A DNA stretch of 64,000 bases from Neoaquamicrobium microcysteis. Its GTDB lineage: Bacteria > Pseudomonadota > Alphaproteobacteria > Rhizobiales > Rhizobiaceae. Under the pieces are notes generated by a model. The model was not told where the DNA came from and ran no database searches. It saw only the letters and a program-made list of their open reading frames with translations. The translations under genes were made by a program, and so were the position numbers. Below are positions 38,885 to 48,317 of the stretch, piece by piece. Where the stretch lies: NCBI RefSeq assembly GCF_008180155.1, contig NZ_VSZS01000062.1, positions 124,001 to 188,000 on the forward strand, read 5' to 3'. Position 1 is the stretch's first letter. Each line of letters opens with the position of its first letter.

Positions 38885-41494
38885 CTAAGCGGTAGTGACG
38901 AACCCGTCGAGCACGCGCTTCTGGCCGGCCTTGTCGAAGTCGATCGTCAGCTTGTTGCCCTCGACGGCGGCGATGTTGCCGTTGCCGAATTTCTGGTGGA
39001 ACACGCGGTCGCCGACCTTGAAGGGGGAAGGGCTGTCGGAGACCGACTTGGCGACAAGCTCGCCCTCGATGGTGCGGCCCTTGACCGAGCCACGACCTGC
39101 TCCGTAGCCGGAATCGACCTCGCCATAGCCGATGCGCTCGACCGAGTGGCCGGAGCGCGAGCCCCAGTTGCGGTCTGTCGCTTCGGTGCGGTTCTGCTGC
39201 GCGCGCTGCCAGCCGGGCGTAGCGTAGGTGTTGGAGAACGACCCCGCACCACTGCCGACATTGTCGAAGCGCGACGCACCGTACGGGTTCTGGCGCCCGG
39301 CCTGCCGCTCGCCGAACCCGCCCATGCCGTAGCCGCCATAGGATGAGCCGGCCTCTGCCACCTCGACATGCGCCTCTGGCAACTCGTCGAGAAAGCGGGA
39401 CGGAATGGTCGACTGCCACAGGCCGTGGATGCGGCGGTTGGACGTGAACCACAGGTGCAGGTTCTTCTTGGCGCGTGTGAGCCCGACATAGGCAAGCCGG
39501 CGCTCTTCCTCCAGGCCGGAGCGGCCGCCTTCGTCCAGCGCGCGCTGGTGCGGGAACAGGCCTTCCTCCCAGCCGGGCAGGAAGACGGTGTCGAACTCCA
39601 GCCCCTTGGCCGAATGAAGCGTCATGATGGAAACGGCGTCGAGATTCTCGTTCTGCTCGGCATCCATCACCAGCGCGACGTGTTCGAGGAAACCTCGCAG
39701 GGACTCGTACTCCTCCATGGAGCGGATAAGCTCCTTGAGGTTTTCGAGCCGCGTCGGGGCGTCCGCCGACTTGTCGTTCTTCCACATCTCGGTGTAGCCG
39801 GATTCTTCCAGAATGATCTCGGCCAGTTCGGTATGCGGCGTCGTGTCGATGAGGCCCTGCCAGCGTGCGAAATTGGCCGCGACTTCGCGCAAAGCGGCGC
39901 GCGGCTTGGGTTTCATCTCGTCGCTCTCGGCAAGCTTGCCGGCAGCCTCCAGCATCGGCACGCGCATCGCGCGGGCGGTGTCGTGCACCTGCCGGATCGC
40001 TGCTTCGCCCAGACCACGCTTGGGCACGTTGACGATGCGCTCGAAGGCGAGGTCGTCCGCGCCTTGCGCGACGACGCGGAAATAGGCCATCGCGTCGCGG
40101 ATTTCCTGCCGCTCGTAGAAGCGGGGACCGCCGATGACGCGGTAGTTCAGCCCCAGCGTGACGAACCGGTCCTCGAACTCGCGCATCTGGAACGAGGCGC
40201 GCACGAGGATCGCCATGTCGTTGAGGTTGTGCCTGCGACTCTGGAGCGCCTCGATTTCCTCGCCGACGGCGCGGGCTTCCTCTTCCGAATCCCACGCCGC
40301 GTGGACCATCACCTTGGCGTCGTCGGGGTCGGCCTTTTCGGTGAACAGCGTCTTGCCCAATCGCCCCTCATTGTGAGCGATGAGATGCGAGGCGGCGCCG
40401 AGTATATGCGCTGTGGAGCGGTAGTTGCGCTCGAGCCGGATGACGGTCGCGCCGGGGAAATCCTTGTCGAAGCGGAGGATGTTGTCGACCTCCGCGCCGC
40501 GCCAGCCATAGATCGACTGGTCGTCGTCGCCCACGCAGCAGATGTTGACCTGGTTTTCACTCACGGGCCGCACAGCCGCCTGCGGCGACTGGCCCTCCGC
40601 GACGGCGGTCTGACCGGCCGGAACGTGACCTCTGGCTTCCGGCCTTTGCGCCAGAAGCCGCAACCACATGTACTGGGCGGTATTGGTGTCCTGGTACTCG
40701 TCGACGAGAATGTATTTGAACTTGCGGTGGTATTCCTTCAGCACGTCGGGATGGGCGCGGAAGATGCGGATCGGGTGGCACAGCAGGTCGCCGAAATCAC
40801 ACGCGTTCAGCGTGGTCAGCCGGTCCTGATAGGCCTTGTAGAGCTCGCGGCCCTTGCCGTTGGCGAAAGCGCGCGCATCGCCTTCGGGGATTTCAGAGGG
40901 GCCGAGGCCCTTGTTCTTCCAGCCATCGATGATCTGCGCGAACTGGCGGGCGGGCCAGCGCTTGTCGTCCAGCCCTTCGGCCTGGATCAACTGCTTGATG
41001 AGGCGGATCACATCGTCCGTATCGAGGATGGTGAAGTCCGAGCGCAGGCCGGCCAGTTCGGCATGGCGGCGCAGCAGCTTGACGCCGATGGAGTGGAACG
41101 TGCCGAGCCACGGCATGCCCTCCACCGCCTCGCCGACAAGCACGCCGATGCGGTGCTTCATCTCGCGCGCGGCCTTGTTGGTGAAGGTCACCGCGAGGAT
41201 TTGCGAGGGGTAGGCACGGCCAGTCGCCAGAATGTGGGCGATGCGGGTGGTGAGCACGCGGGTCTTGCCCGTGCCGGCGCCGGCGAGCACCAGCACCGGG
41301 CCTTCGGTCGTCTCGACGGCCAGCCGCTGCTCGGGGTTCAGGCCCGCCAGATAGTCGGGCGCGCGGTTGCCTCCACGTGCCGCCATGGCGCGCGCGGCGA
41401 TGCCGCCGCCGGCCGGTCGAGGGGCGGGCTGGCTGTTTGGGCGCGGTGCATCGTCCTCGTCGAAGAACGGGATGTCGTCTGGGAATCCGGACAT
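38885..41494 (-). CDS. uvrD: ATP-dependent DNA helicase UvrD/PcrA type
   Basis: 869-residue superfamily 1A helicase. The N-terminal 45 residues are low-complexity; Walker A AGAGTGKT is at 71-78, motif II VDEYQDTN near 263, motif III GDDDQSIYGWRG near 320, and SIMTLHSAKGLEFDTVF and LAYVGLTRAKKNL mark motifs V and VI. It unwinds DNA 3' to 5' in excision and mismatch repair. A roughly 30-residue Ala/Gln/Pro-rich insertion (about 282-313) sits between motifs II and III. The C-terminal region ends in a Tudor-like segment (FKVGDRVFHQKFGNG). Confidence 0.95.
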   Translation of the reverse strand: MSGFPDDIPFFDEDDAPRPNSQPAPRPAGGGIAARAMAARGGNRAPDYLAGLNPEQRLAVETTEGPVLVLAGAGTGKTRVLTTRIAHILATGRAYPSQILAVTFTNKAAREMKHRIGVLVGEAVEGMPWLGTFHSIGVKLLRRHAELAGLRSDFTILDTDDVIRLIKQLIQAEGLDDKRWPARQFAQIIDGWKNKGLGPSEIPEGDARAFANGKGRELYKAYQDRLTTLNACDFGDLLCHPIRIFRAHPDVLKEYHRKFKYILVDEYQDTNTAQYMWLRLLAQRPEARGHVPAGQTAVAEGQSPQAAVRPVSENQVNICCVGDDDQSIYGWRGAEVDNILRFDKDFPGATVIRLERNYRSTAHILGAASHLIAHNEGRLGKTLFTEKADPDDAKVMVHAAWDSEEEARAVGEEIEALQSRRHNLNDMAILVRASFQMREFEDRFVTLGLNYRVIGGPRFYERQEIRDAMAYFRVVAQGADDLAFERIVNVPKRGLGEAAIRQVHDTARAMRVPMLEAAGKLAESDEMKPKPRAALREVAANFARWQGLIDTTPHTELAEIILEESGYTEMWKNDKSADAPTRLENLKELIRSMEEYESLRGFLEHVALVMDAEQNENLDAVSIMTLHSAKGLEFDTVFLPGWEEGLFPHQRALDEGGRSGLEEERRLAYVGLTRAKKNLHLWFTSNRRIHGLWQSTIPSRFLDELPEAHVEVAEAGSSYGGYGMGGFGERQAGRQNPYGASRFDNVGSGAGSFSNTYATPGWQRAQQNRTEATDRNWGSRSGHSVERIGYGEVDSGYGAGRGSVKGRTIEGELVAKSVSDSPSPFKVGDRVFHQKFGNGNIAAVEGNKLTIDFDKAGQKRVLDGFVTTA
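40616..40644. repeat. Inverted repeat inside the uvrD insertion
   Basis: GGCCGGAA (40616-40623) and TTCCGGCC (40637-40644), 8 bp perfect with a 13-nt centre, inside codons of the motif II-III insertion of UvrD. Confidence 0.5.
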
Positions 41495-41613
41495 TTCGAG
41501 GGAATGTAGTGATTCGGGACGGAAAGACCAGCGTTCCCGTAACGTTCATCCAAGATCAACTGACGTGACTGCGCTTCGGCGCTGTTCTCCAACCGCGCTG
41601 AATGCCGTGTACG

Positions 41614-41844
41614 TCAGGAATGCCGGCCCGTCGCGTGTCCCTCGGCGCGCTTGGTGCGCGCGACGCTGAGAATGCGCCGCGCGTACAGTACGTCGATGGG
41701 GATCGGCCGATGCTCGCGTTCCAGCTTGTAGAGCTCGTCGTCCAGCGATTTGTGCGCCCGCCACAGGTCATAGTCGCTGTAGGCGGTATCGAGCGCGAGC
41801 GTGCTCGACAGGTTGGCGACGTCGCTGGTTTCGCCGTTCGTCAT
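41614..41844 (-). CDS. Small conserved-looking protein, 76 aa, unknown
   Basis: ATG 41844 has GGAGG 6 nt upstream, an excellent ribosome site. The 76-residue protein is polar and probably helical (YSDYDLWRAHKSLDDELYKLERE), with no signal peptide or membrane span, and a basic C-terminus. It lies on the same strand as the thioesterase gene (144 bp downstream of it) and 119 bp before uvrD. No family is recognised. A very long frame on the opposite strand is an antisense shadow. Confidence 0.62.
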   Translation of the reverse strand: MTNGETSDVANLSSTLALDTAYSDYDLWRAHKSLDDELYKLEREHRPIPIDVLYARRILSVARTKRAEGHATGRHS

Positions 41845-41988
41845 TGCATGCCTCCGAGCCGGGTCTTCGAGGGACTCGTTTCGGTGAGTCGTTTCATCGG
41901 CGATTGTCGGGAGAGGGGGACGCCGATCAAGGCGAACGGGGCATCAAGCTGTGCAAAACCGGACGAACGAGGCCGAAAAGCCCTGTTT

Positions 41989-42474
41989 TCAGCCCGGCTT
42001 GCGGCGGATGCCGATGGAGCGGCCGGCCCGTTCCGGCACGGGCAGGGCTGCATGGGCGGCGCGCATCGCCTGAAGGTTGGCGAGCACATCGGGCGGGAAG
42101 GGGCAGACTTTCGGGCCCGCCATGTCGACATGCAGCGTCAGCACCTCGGAGGTCGCGGCAAGCCAGCCTTCGGCATGGTGCAGTTCCTGGAAAACGTGGA
42201 AGCGCTTCTCGTCGTGATCGAGCAACTGGAAGGTGCATGTCACCTTGTCGCCCAGATGCAGTTCGCGCACGTAGCAGACGTGGACCTCTGCGGTGTAGGT
42301 GGTCAGCCGGCGCTCTTCGGCATATTTCGGCCCCATGCCCAGAAGCTCGAACGCCTCGTCGGCGCAGCGGTCGAACAGGACGTTGTAGTAGGCCATGTTG
42401 AGGTGGCCGTTATAGTCGATCCAATCCTTCTCGATCTCGAGGACGCGCGAGACGAAGGGGGCGGGGCTGGACAT
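41989..42474 (-). CDS. Hotdog-fold acyl-CoA thioesterase (4HBT type)
   Basis: 161 residues from ATG 42474; the frame runs further upstream but homology begins at MSSPAP. The catalytic signature DYNGHLNMAYYNVLFD (near 19-34) is the DxNGHxNxxxY motif of the YbgC/4-hydroxybenzoyl-CoA family, with Asp19 as the likely nucleophile or base. It hydrolyses acyl-CoA thioesters; similar domains occur in carnitine catabolism of rhizobia, but the substrate is not shown. Divergent from the FAD oxidase gene, 136 bp apart. Confidence 0.85.
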   Translation of the reverse strand: MSSPAPFVSRVLEIEKDWIDYNGHLNMAYYNVLFDRCADEAFELLGMGPKYAEERRLTTYTAEVHVCYVRELHLGDKVTCTFQLLDHDEKRFHVFQELHHAEGWLAATSEVLTLHVDMAGPKVCPFPPDVLANLQAMRAAHAALPVPERAGRSIGIRRKPG

Positions 42475-42610
42475 TGCGGTTTCCTGTTTTTGAACGGGCG
42501 GTCGCGGCGGATCGCTGGACAAACCGTGCGCCATTTGCTGTCTGCCGACAGAGAAAACCAAAGGGTCTGCGTGCACAAGACGTGCGGCGGCCGATCCACG
42601 GAGGAATGTC

Positions 42611-44029
42611 ATGGCTCTGGCCGATCTGCAGCCGGTGGAAAGGAACGATGCGGGCATCGCGCTGGTGCTCGGCATTCTCAAGCAGCGTTTCGGCGACCGT
42701 TTCCAGACCGGCCATGCCATTCGCGGCCAGCATGCGCATACCACGACCTACATTCCCTCGCAGCTGCCGGACGGCGTGGCGTTCGCCCATTCCACCGAGG
42801 AAGTGCAGGAGATCGTGCGCGCCTGCGCCGAGCATCGGGTGCCTGTGATCCCGTTCGGGACAGGTACGTCGCTCGAGGGCCATGTGAATGCACCGGGCGG
42901 CGGCATCTCGATCGACCTCACCCAAATGAACCGTGTGCTCGCCGTCCACGCGGAAGACCTCGATTGCACCATCGAGCCGGGGGTGACGCGCGAGGATCTG
43001 AACACGCATCTGCGCGACACGGGCCTGTTCTTCCCGATCGACCCCGGCGCGAACGCCAGCCTCGGGGGCATGGCCGCAACGCGCGCGTCGGGCACCAATG
43101 CCGTGCGCTACGGCACCATGCGCGAGAACGTCCTGTCGCTGACCGCCGTGATGGCCGACGGCCGCGCCGTCACCACGGCCAAACGCGCCAGAAAGTCCTC
43201 CGCCGGTTACGACCTGACGCGACTGCTCGTCGGCTCGGAGGGCACGCTGGGCGTGATCACGGGGCTGACGCTGAAGCTCTACGGCATCCCGCAGGCGATA
43301 TCGGGCGGGGTCTGCCCGTTCCCCAGCGTGGATGCGGCGTGCAACGCCGTCATCATGACCATCCAGATGGGCCTGCCGGTCGCGCGCATAGAACTCATCA
43401 ACGGGCTCGGCATGCGCTCGCTCAACAACTATTCGCAGCTTGGCTATCCCGAGACGCCGTGCCTGTTCGTCGAGTTTCACGGCAGCGAGGCGGGCGTGAA
43501 GGAACAGGCCGAGACGTTCGGCGAGATCGTCGCCGAGTTCGGCGGCGGGCCTTTCCGGTGGACCAACGTCGCCGAGGAGCGCGCAAAGCTGTGGAAGGCG
43601 CGGCACGACGCCTACTGGGCCGGGCTCTCGCTGCGGCCGGGCTGCAAGGCGCTGTCGACGGATGTGTGTGTGCCGATCTCGCGGCTCGCCGAATGCATCA
43701 ACGAGACGGAAGAAGACATCGCCCGCTCGGGCCTGATCGCGCCGATCGTCGGGCATGTGGGCGACGGCAACTTCCATGTGCTGGTACTGATGGACCCCGA
43801 CGACCCGAAAGAGATCGAGGCGACGGAGGCTTTCGTGGGGCGCCTCAACATGCGCGCAATCTCCATGGAAGGAACCTGCACGGGCGAGCACGGCGTCGGG
43901 CAGGGCAAGATCGCCTTCCTGCCGCACGAGCTTGGCGTGGGGGTGGACATCATGCGTTCAATCAAGCAGGCGCTGGACCCTCACAACATCATGAACCCCG
44001 GCAAGGTTCTCCCTGCGGCTGTGACATAG
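42611..44029 (+). CDS. FAD-binding oxidase, GlcD/D-lactate dehydrogenase-like
   Basis: 472 residues. ATG 42611 follows GGAGG at 6 nt. An FAD_binding_4 (PCMH) domain (about 52-235) has VIPFGTGTSLEGHV and GANASLGGMAATRASGTNAVRYG; the C-terminal FAD-oxidase cap has HVGDGNFHVLVL and TGEHGVGQGK, the metal and substrate site of the VAO family. Members oxidise 2-hydroxyacids such as D-lactate or glycolate, passing electrons to cytochrome c or quinone. It is not next to glcE/glcF, so a stand-alone D-lactate dehydrogenase is favoured. Confidence 0.88.
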   Translation: MALADLQPVERNDAGIALVLGILKQRFGDRFQTGHAIRGQHAHTTTYIPSQLPDGVAFAHSTEEVQEIVRACAEHRVPVIPFGTGTSLEGHVNAPGGGISIDLTQMNRVLAVHAEDLDCTIEPGVTREDLNTHLRDTGLFFPIDPGANASLGGMAATRASGTNAVRYGTMRENVLSLTAVMADGRAVTTAKRARKSSAGYDLTRLLVGSEGTLGVITGLTLKLYGIPQAISGGVCPFPSVDAACNAVIMTIQMGLPVARIELINGLGMRSLNNYSQLGYPETPCLFVEFHGSEAGVKEQAETFGEIVAEFGGGPFRWTNVAEERAKLWKARHDAYWAGLSLRPGCKALSTDVCVPISRLAECINETEEDIARSGLIAPIVGHVGDGNFHVLVLMDPDDPKEIEATEAFVGRLNMRAISMEGTCTGEHGVGQGKIAFLPHELGVGVDIMRSIKQALDPHNIMNPGKVLPAAVT

Positions 44030-44106
44030 GGCCGATTGCCACTTTATCGTCACCGTATTGCCGCTAAAGTGCGGGGGAGCTTGGGGATTCAGGCGGGAGA
44101 AAGAGA

Positions 44107-47100
44107 CTGGCCCGGCTATTCGTCGTCATTGGAGGGTTCATCGTACTGGCGCTGACCGTGGCGCTGGTCGCACCCTACTTCATCGACTGGACTTCATATC
44201 GCGCCGACTTCGAGCGCGAGGCCAGCCGTATTCTCGGTCGTGACGTCAAGGTGCAGGGTAGTGCGAATGCCCGCCTGCTGCCGTTTCCATCGGTCACGTT
44301 CACGGACGTGGTGGTCGCCGGAGTGAATCCCGGCGAAACCGCGATGACCGTCGAGACCTTCTCGATGGATGCGGAGTTGGCTCCCTTCATGCAAGGTGAT
44401 CTGCATATCTTCGACATGCGTCTGGTGCGCCCGGACATCCGCATCGGCGTCGGCGACGACGGGGCAGTCGACTGGTCGATGCGGCCTTCGGCACCCATCG
44501 GCGCCAGCCACATCTCGCTCGAGAAGCTGACCATCACCGAAGGCCGGGTTTCGATAGAGCATGCAGAGAGCGGCCGTACGCACCAACTCACCGAAATCAA
44601 TGCGGACATATCGGCGCGCGCCCTGACCGGCCCGTGGCGGATGGACGGATCGCTGCGGCTGGACGGGATGCGCACGGCGTTGCAGGTCTCGACGGGCGCG
44701 GTGGACGAGAGCGGCCGTATGCGGCTTCGCGTGCGGGCCGAGCCCGAGCGATTCCCGTTCGTGCTGGAAACCGACGGCGCGGCGCGGATCGAGGAAGGCG
44801 GCGCACGCTATGCCGGCCAGTTCCGGGTCAACGCATCCACTGCCGCGCAGCTTCAGCAGGCACAGCAGCAGGGCGCGCAGCAGCCACCCGCCTACAGGGT
44901 GAGCGGTGGGTTCGATTTCGACCACAGGATGCTCGACATCACCGAGTTCCGGTTCGAGACCGGCACGCTGGAGGACCCCTACACGGCCGACGGAAGTGCG
45001 CAGTTCGTGCTCGGCGCGGAGCCCCGCTTCGACATAAGGGCGGATGGCGCGCAGATACGTTTCGAGGATGCTGCCGGCGGCGAGGCCGGCGCGGGTGCCG
45101 CGCTCGACCAGCGCTTGGCGGCGGTGCGCGAGTTCCTGCTCGACATGCCGCGCCCGGCCATTCCCGGCCGCGTCGCCGTCAACCTGCCGGCGATCGTGGC
45201 GGGCGACACGACGGTGCGCGACATTCATCTGGCGGCCGAGCCGTCCGAGGCCGGCTGGACGGTTGCCTCGCTCGGCGCCACGCTGCCCGGCCGAACGACG
45301 CTTGAAGCAAGTGGCGAACTGGCCGTCGCCGACGAACTCGGCTTTACAGGGTCGCTGCTGCTGGCGGTGGGGCAGCCCTCGGGCTTCGCGACGTGGCTGG
45401 CGCGCGACGTAGACAACGCCATACGCCGGCTCCCTGCTGCCGGCTTTAGCGCGCAGGTGGAATTGAGTAGCCAGCGGCAGGCATTCCGCGACCTCGAACT
45501 GGTGCTGGGCTCGGCTCGCTTTCGCGGCGAGATCGACAGCCGGACGCCGGCGGGTGAAGAACCTTCCATGACGCTGAAGCTCGACGGCGACAGGCTGGAT
45601 GTCGAAGGCATGACGGCGTTCGCCTCGCTGTTCGTTAGTGACAGCGGCGAGACGCGGTTGCAGGATCGCGACATTGCCTTCGAAATCACGGCCGGCCCGG
45701 TGACGGCGGAGGGGCTTGCGGCGGAGACGCTGGACACCGCGCTTCGGCTCAAGGATGGTCAGCTCGAGATCGACAGGCTTTCGATCGGCGGGCTTGCGGG
45801 CGCAAACATCAGCGCGACGGGCTCGATCAAGGACTTCGACAGCCGGCCGACGGGCAATCTCGACGCAACGGTGATCGCGACGGACCTTGAACCGCTGGCC
45901 GCGACACTTGCAGAGCGTTTCCCCGAAAACCGGCTCGCGCAGGAGATGGCCCGTCGTGCCGCGCTTTATCCGGGCCTGCTGGAGGAGGCCTCGATACGGG
46001 TCGTCACCAGCGCGGCCGCCAATGGCGACGGGACGAGCGGCCTTGCGCTGAGCGCGACCGGCGAGGCAGGCGGCACGAGCTTCACGCTGACCGGCAGCGC
46101 TGAAGACGGAAGCAGCGCGCTTGCCACGACGCCCGTTACGCTGGAGCTGTCTGCGCGCAACGAAGAGGCCGAGGCGCTCTACGCTCTTATGGGCCTTCCG
46201 GTGCTGCCGCTGGGAATGCTTGGGGCTGGCGAACTGGAGCTTGCGTTCGAAGGCGTGCCGCAGGACGGCGGCGCCGCGCGCTTGTCGTTTTCCGGCGACG
46301 GTCTCGATCTTGGCTTCGAGGGCGAGGCATCGCTGCGCCAGACGGGTATCGCCGCCAGCGGCGACGGACGCCTCGAGGCCGACGATCTTGAGCCCTGGCT
46401 GGTCGCCAGCGGCATCGTGCTGCCGGGCGGTGCGCTGGGCCTCCCGGTGACGGGATCGGCACAGATCGACATCGACGACGGCCTGCTGGTCCTGTCCGGC
46501 CTGAGCGGCGAGGTGGCGGGTGCCGCCGTGCGCGGCGACATCAACGCCCAGATGCGCGAGGGACTGCCGCATCTGACGGGCGCGCTGGCGCTGGAAAGCT
46601 TCGATCTCGCCTCGGTGGCCGAAATGGCGACGGGAGCCGCTGCATTGCAGGGTGGCGGCGACGACTGGCCGACCGCGCCTTTCGCGCAAGGGGTCGCCAC
46701 GCCGCTGACGGCCGATCTCGACCTCGCCGTCGACCGCCTCTATGCCGGCTTCCTTGCCGAAGCGCGCGACGCCCGGCTTACCTTGCGCATCGGGCGCGAC
46801 GGCATTGCGGTCTCGGACGTAAGCGCGCAGGTCTATGGCGGCCGGATTTCCGGGCTGCTCGATTTCAAGAATGACAGCGGCACCGGCCTGCTTTCCAGCC
46901 AGTTGCGGCTGGACGATGCCGACCTCACCGAACTGCTCGGCGATGTCGGCCTTGGCGGGGAAACGACGCTGACTGCAGCCCTGACGGCAAGCGGCAAGTC
47001 GATCGACGGCATCGTGTCGGCGCTTGCCGGCTCGGGCACGGTGAGCGTGCGCGACCTTTCCATCGAAGGGGTTGCGCCGGATGCATTTTCCGCGCTGCTG

Positions 47101-48087
47101 GCCGAAGCCGACAAGATCGGCCCCGCGATCGATGCGGCGGCCACGGCAGTGTTCGCGACGGACATCGTGCGCGAGGGCACCTTCCGCGCCGACAGGGCCG
47201 ACATCGCCTTCACGGTGGCCAACGGCGGTGTGCGCGCGCCGCCGCTGCGGCTGGAAACGGACGGCGCGACGCTGTCGGGCGAGGTGAGGGCCGACCTCGG
47301 GCAATCGACGGTCGGCGCGGAGGCGACGCTGACCTTCGCTGCCGGGCAGGAAGCGCTCGTCGGCTCCGAGCCGTCGGTGCGTTTGGTGGCGGCAGGGCCG
47401 CTCGACGATATCGGCGTGCTGGTGGACACGGAGCCGCTGGCGCAATTCCTGACCCAGCGCGCGCTGGAACTCGAACAGCAGCGTGTCGAGGCGATGCAGG
47501 CGTCGCTTCTGGAAAAGCAGCGGCATCGGCGCGAGGTGCGGTACTATGCAGCGCTTTCGCAGGAGCGCGCCAACGCTGCCGAGGAAGCCCGCCGTGCCGC
47601 CGAGGAAACCGAGCGGCTGGAGCGCCAGCAACGCCTGATCGAGGAAGGGGAGGCTGCGCGCAGGCGCGCCGAGGAAGCAGCCAGGATAGAGGCTGAACGC
47701 GCACGCGCGGCCGAGGAAGCGGATGCCGCGCAGCGCCGCGCCGAAGAAGAAGAAGCACGACAGCGCCGCGAGCAGGAGGCCGAACGCCGGCGCATCGAGG
47801 AACAGACGCTGCGCGAACAGGACGAGCGCCAGCGCGCCGAAGATGAGCGGCTGCGCGAGGAGGTCGAGGCGCTGATACGGGCCCGCGGGACGAATCCTTC
47901 GACGCCTGTCGCGACCGACCCCAACGCAGTGCAGCGCCAGCCGCTGGCCCCGCCCGGCACCGTCGATGTCACCCCGCAGCTTGCCCCCCGCGCACCGGAA
48001 CCGAGGCCGCAGCCCGCGCCCTTCACCTTCTCTGAAGAAAGCTTTTCGGTGGAAGGTCTGATGCGCGCGCTCGGCGAGAACCGCTAA
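44107..48087 (+). CDS. AsmA-family giant envelope protein with C-terminal coiled coil; probable CTG start
   Basis: 1326 residues if translation begins at CTG 44107, 7 nt after GGGAG. This gives the expected AsmA start: one membrane anchor (ARLFVVIGGFIVLALTVALVAPYF) followed by DWTSYRADFEREASRILGRDVKVQG. The first standard start, GTG 44158, lies inside the anchor. Residues about 30-1120 are repetitive beta-rich AsmA/DUF3971-like sequence, a bridge type thought to carry lipids or aid outer-membrane assembly. Residues about 1135-1260 are a highly charged Glu/Arg/Ala coiled coil, then a Pro-rich tail. The coiled coil is an unusual addition. Confidence 0.85.
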   Translation: MARLFVVIGGFIVLALTVALVAPYFIDWTSYRADFEREASRILGRDVKVQGSANARLLPFPSVTFTDVVVAGVNPGETAMTVETFSMDAELAPFMQGDLHIFDMRLVRPDIRIGVGDDGAVDWSMRPSAPIGASHISLEKLTITEGRVSIEHAESGRTHQLTEINADISARALTGPWRMDGSLRLDGMRTALQVSTGAVDESGRMRLRVRAEPERFPFVLETDGAARIEEGGARYAGQFRVNASTAAQLQQAQQQGAQQPPAYRVSGGFDFDHRMLDITEFRFETGTLEDPYTADGSAQFVLGAEPRFDIRADGAQIRFEDAAGGEAGAGAALDQRLAAVREFLLDMPRPAIPGRVAVNLPAIVAGDTTVRDIHLAAEPSEAGWTVASLGATLPGRTTLEASGELAVADELGFTGSLLLAVGQPSGFATWLARDVDNAIRRLPAAGFSAQVELSSQRQAFRDLELVLGSARFRGEIDSRTPAGEEPSMTLKLDGDRLDVEGMTAFASLFVSDSGETRLQDRDIAFEITAGPVTAEGLAAETLDTALRLKDGQLEIDRLSIGGLAGANISATGSIKDFDSRPTGNLDATVIATDLEPLAATLAERFPENRLAQEMARRAALYPGLLEEASIRVVTSAAANGDGTSGLALSATGEAGGTSFTLTGSAEDGSSALATTPVTLELSARNEEAEALYALMGLPVLPLGMLGAGELELAFEGVPQDGGAARLSFSGDGLDLGFEGEASLRQTGIAASGDGRLEADDLEPWLVASGIVLPGGALGLPVTGSAQIDIDDGLLVLSGLSGEVAGAAVRGDINAQMREGLPHLTGALALESFDLASVAEMATGAAALQGGGDDWPTAPFAQGVATPLTADLDLAVDRLYAGFLAEARDARLTLRIGRDGIAVSDVSAQVYGGRISGLLDFKNDSGTGLLSSQLRLDDADLTELLGDVGLGGETTLTAALTASGKSIDGIVSALAGSGTVSVRDLSIEGVAPDAFSALLAEADKIGPAIDAAATAVFATDIVREGTFRADRADIAFTVANGGVRAPPLRLETDGATLSGEVRADLGQSTVGAEATLTFAAGQEALVGSEPSVRLVAAGPLDDIGVLVDTEPLAQFLTQRALELEQQRVEAMQASLLEKQRHRREVRYYAALSQERANAAEEARRAAEETERLERQQRLIEEGEAARRRAEEAARIEAERARAAEEADAAQRRAEEEEARQRREQEAERRRIEEQTLREQDERQRAEDERLREEVEALIRARGTNPSTPVATDPNAVQRQPLAPPGTVDVTPQLAPRAPEPRPQPAPFTFSEESFSVEGLMRALGENR

Positions 48088-48098
48088 TTCTGAACAGA

Positions 48099-48317
48099 TC
48101 AACCGCCGTTGCGCACGGCCTCCAGCACGTAGAGGCGGAGAGCGGATGACAGGTTGGTCGTGCGCGGCCGGGCCTCGTCGATCTCGCCCACCAGTCGCGC
48201 CAAAGGCACGTCGCGGGCGGCCGCGATCTTCGCCAGCTCGTCGAAGAACTCCTGCTCGAGCGAGAAGCTGGTGCGGTGGCCACGGATTGAAACCGAGCGT
48301 TTGACGACGGCGCTCAC
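48099..48317 (-). CDS. Ribbon-helix-helix domain protein, 72 aa
   Basis: 72 residues from GTG 48317. It has a beta-strand then two helices (VSIRGHRTSFSLEQEFFDELAKIAAARDVPLARLVGEID), the RHH_4 pattern. Members bind DNA as dimers or serve as small arylsulfate-sulfotransferase-like RHH proteins; the target is unknown. The start overlaps the DUF4169 stop by 4 bp (GTGA), making it the third gene of the sspB operon. It is tail-to-tail with the AsmA gene, 11 bp apart. Confidence 0.85.
   Translation of the reverse strand: MSAVVKRSVSIRGHRTSFSLEQEFFDELAKIAAARDVPLARLVGEIDEARPRTTNLSSALRLYVLEAVRNGG

Noticed and set aside
41602-44067. 821-codon open frame on the plus strand across the thioesterase and FAD-oxidase genes
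   Set aside because: It runs antisense to the 76-aa gene and the thioesterase and out of frame with the oxidase, all of which have motifs or good ribosome sites.
44194-48102. 1302-codon minus-strand frame opposite the AsmA-like gene
   Set aside because: It is the antisense of a clear AsmA-family protein with a membrane anchor and coiled coil; it lacks any recognisable domain.
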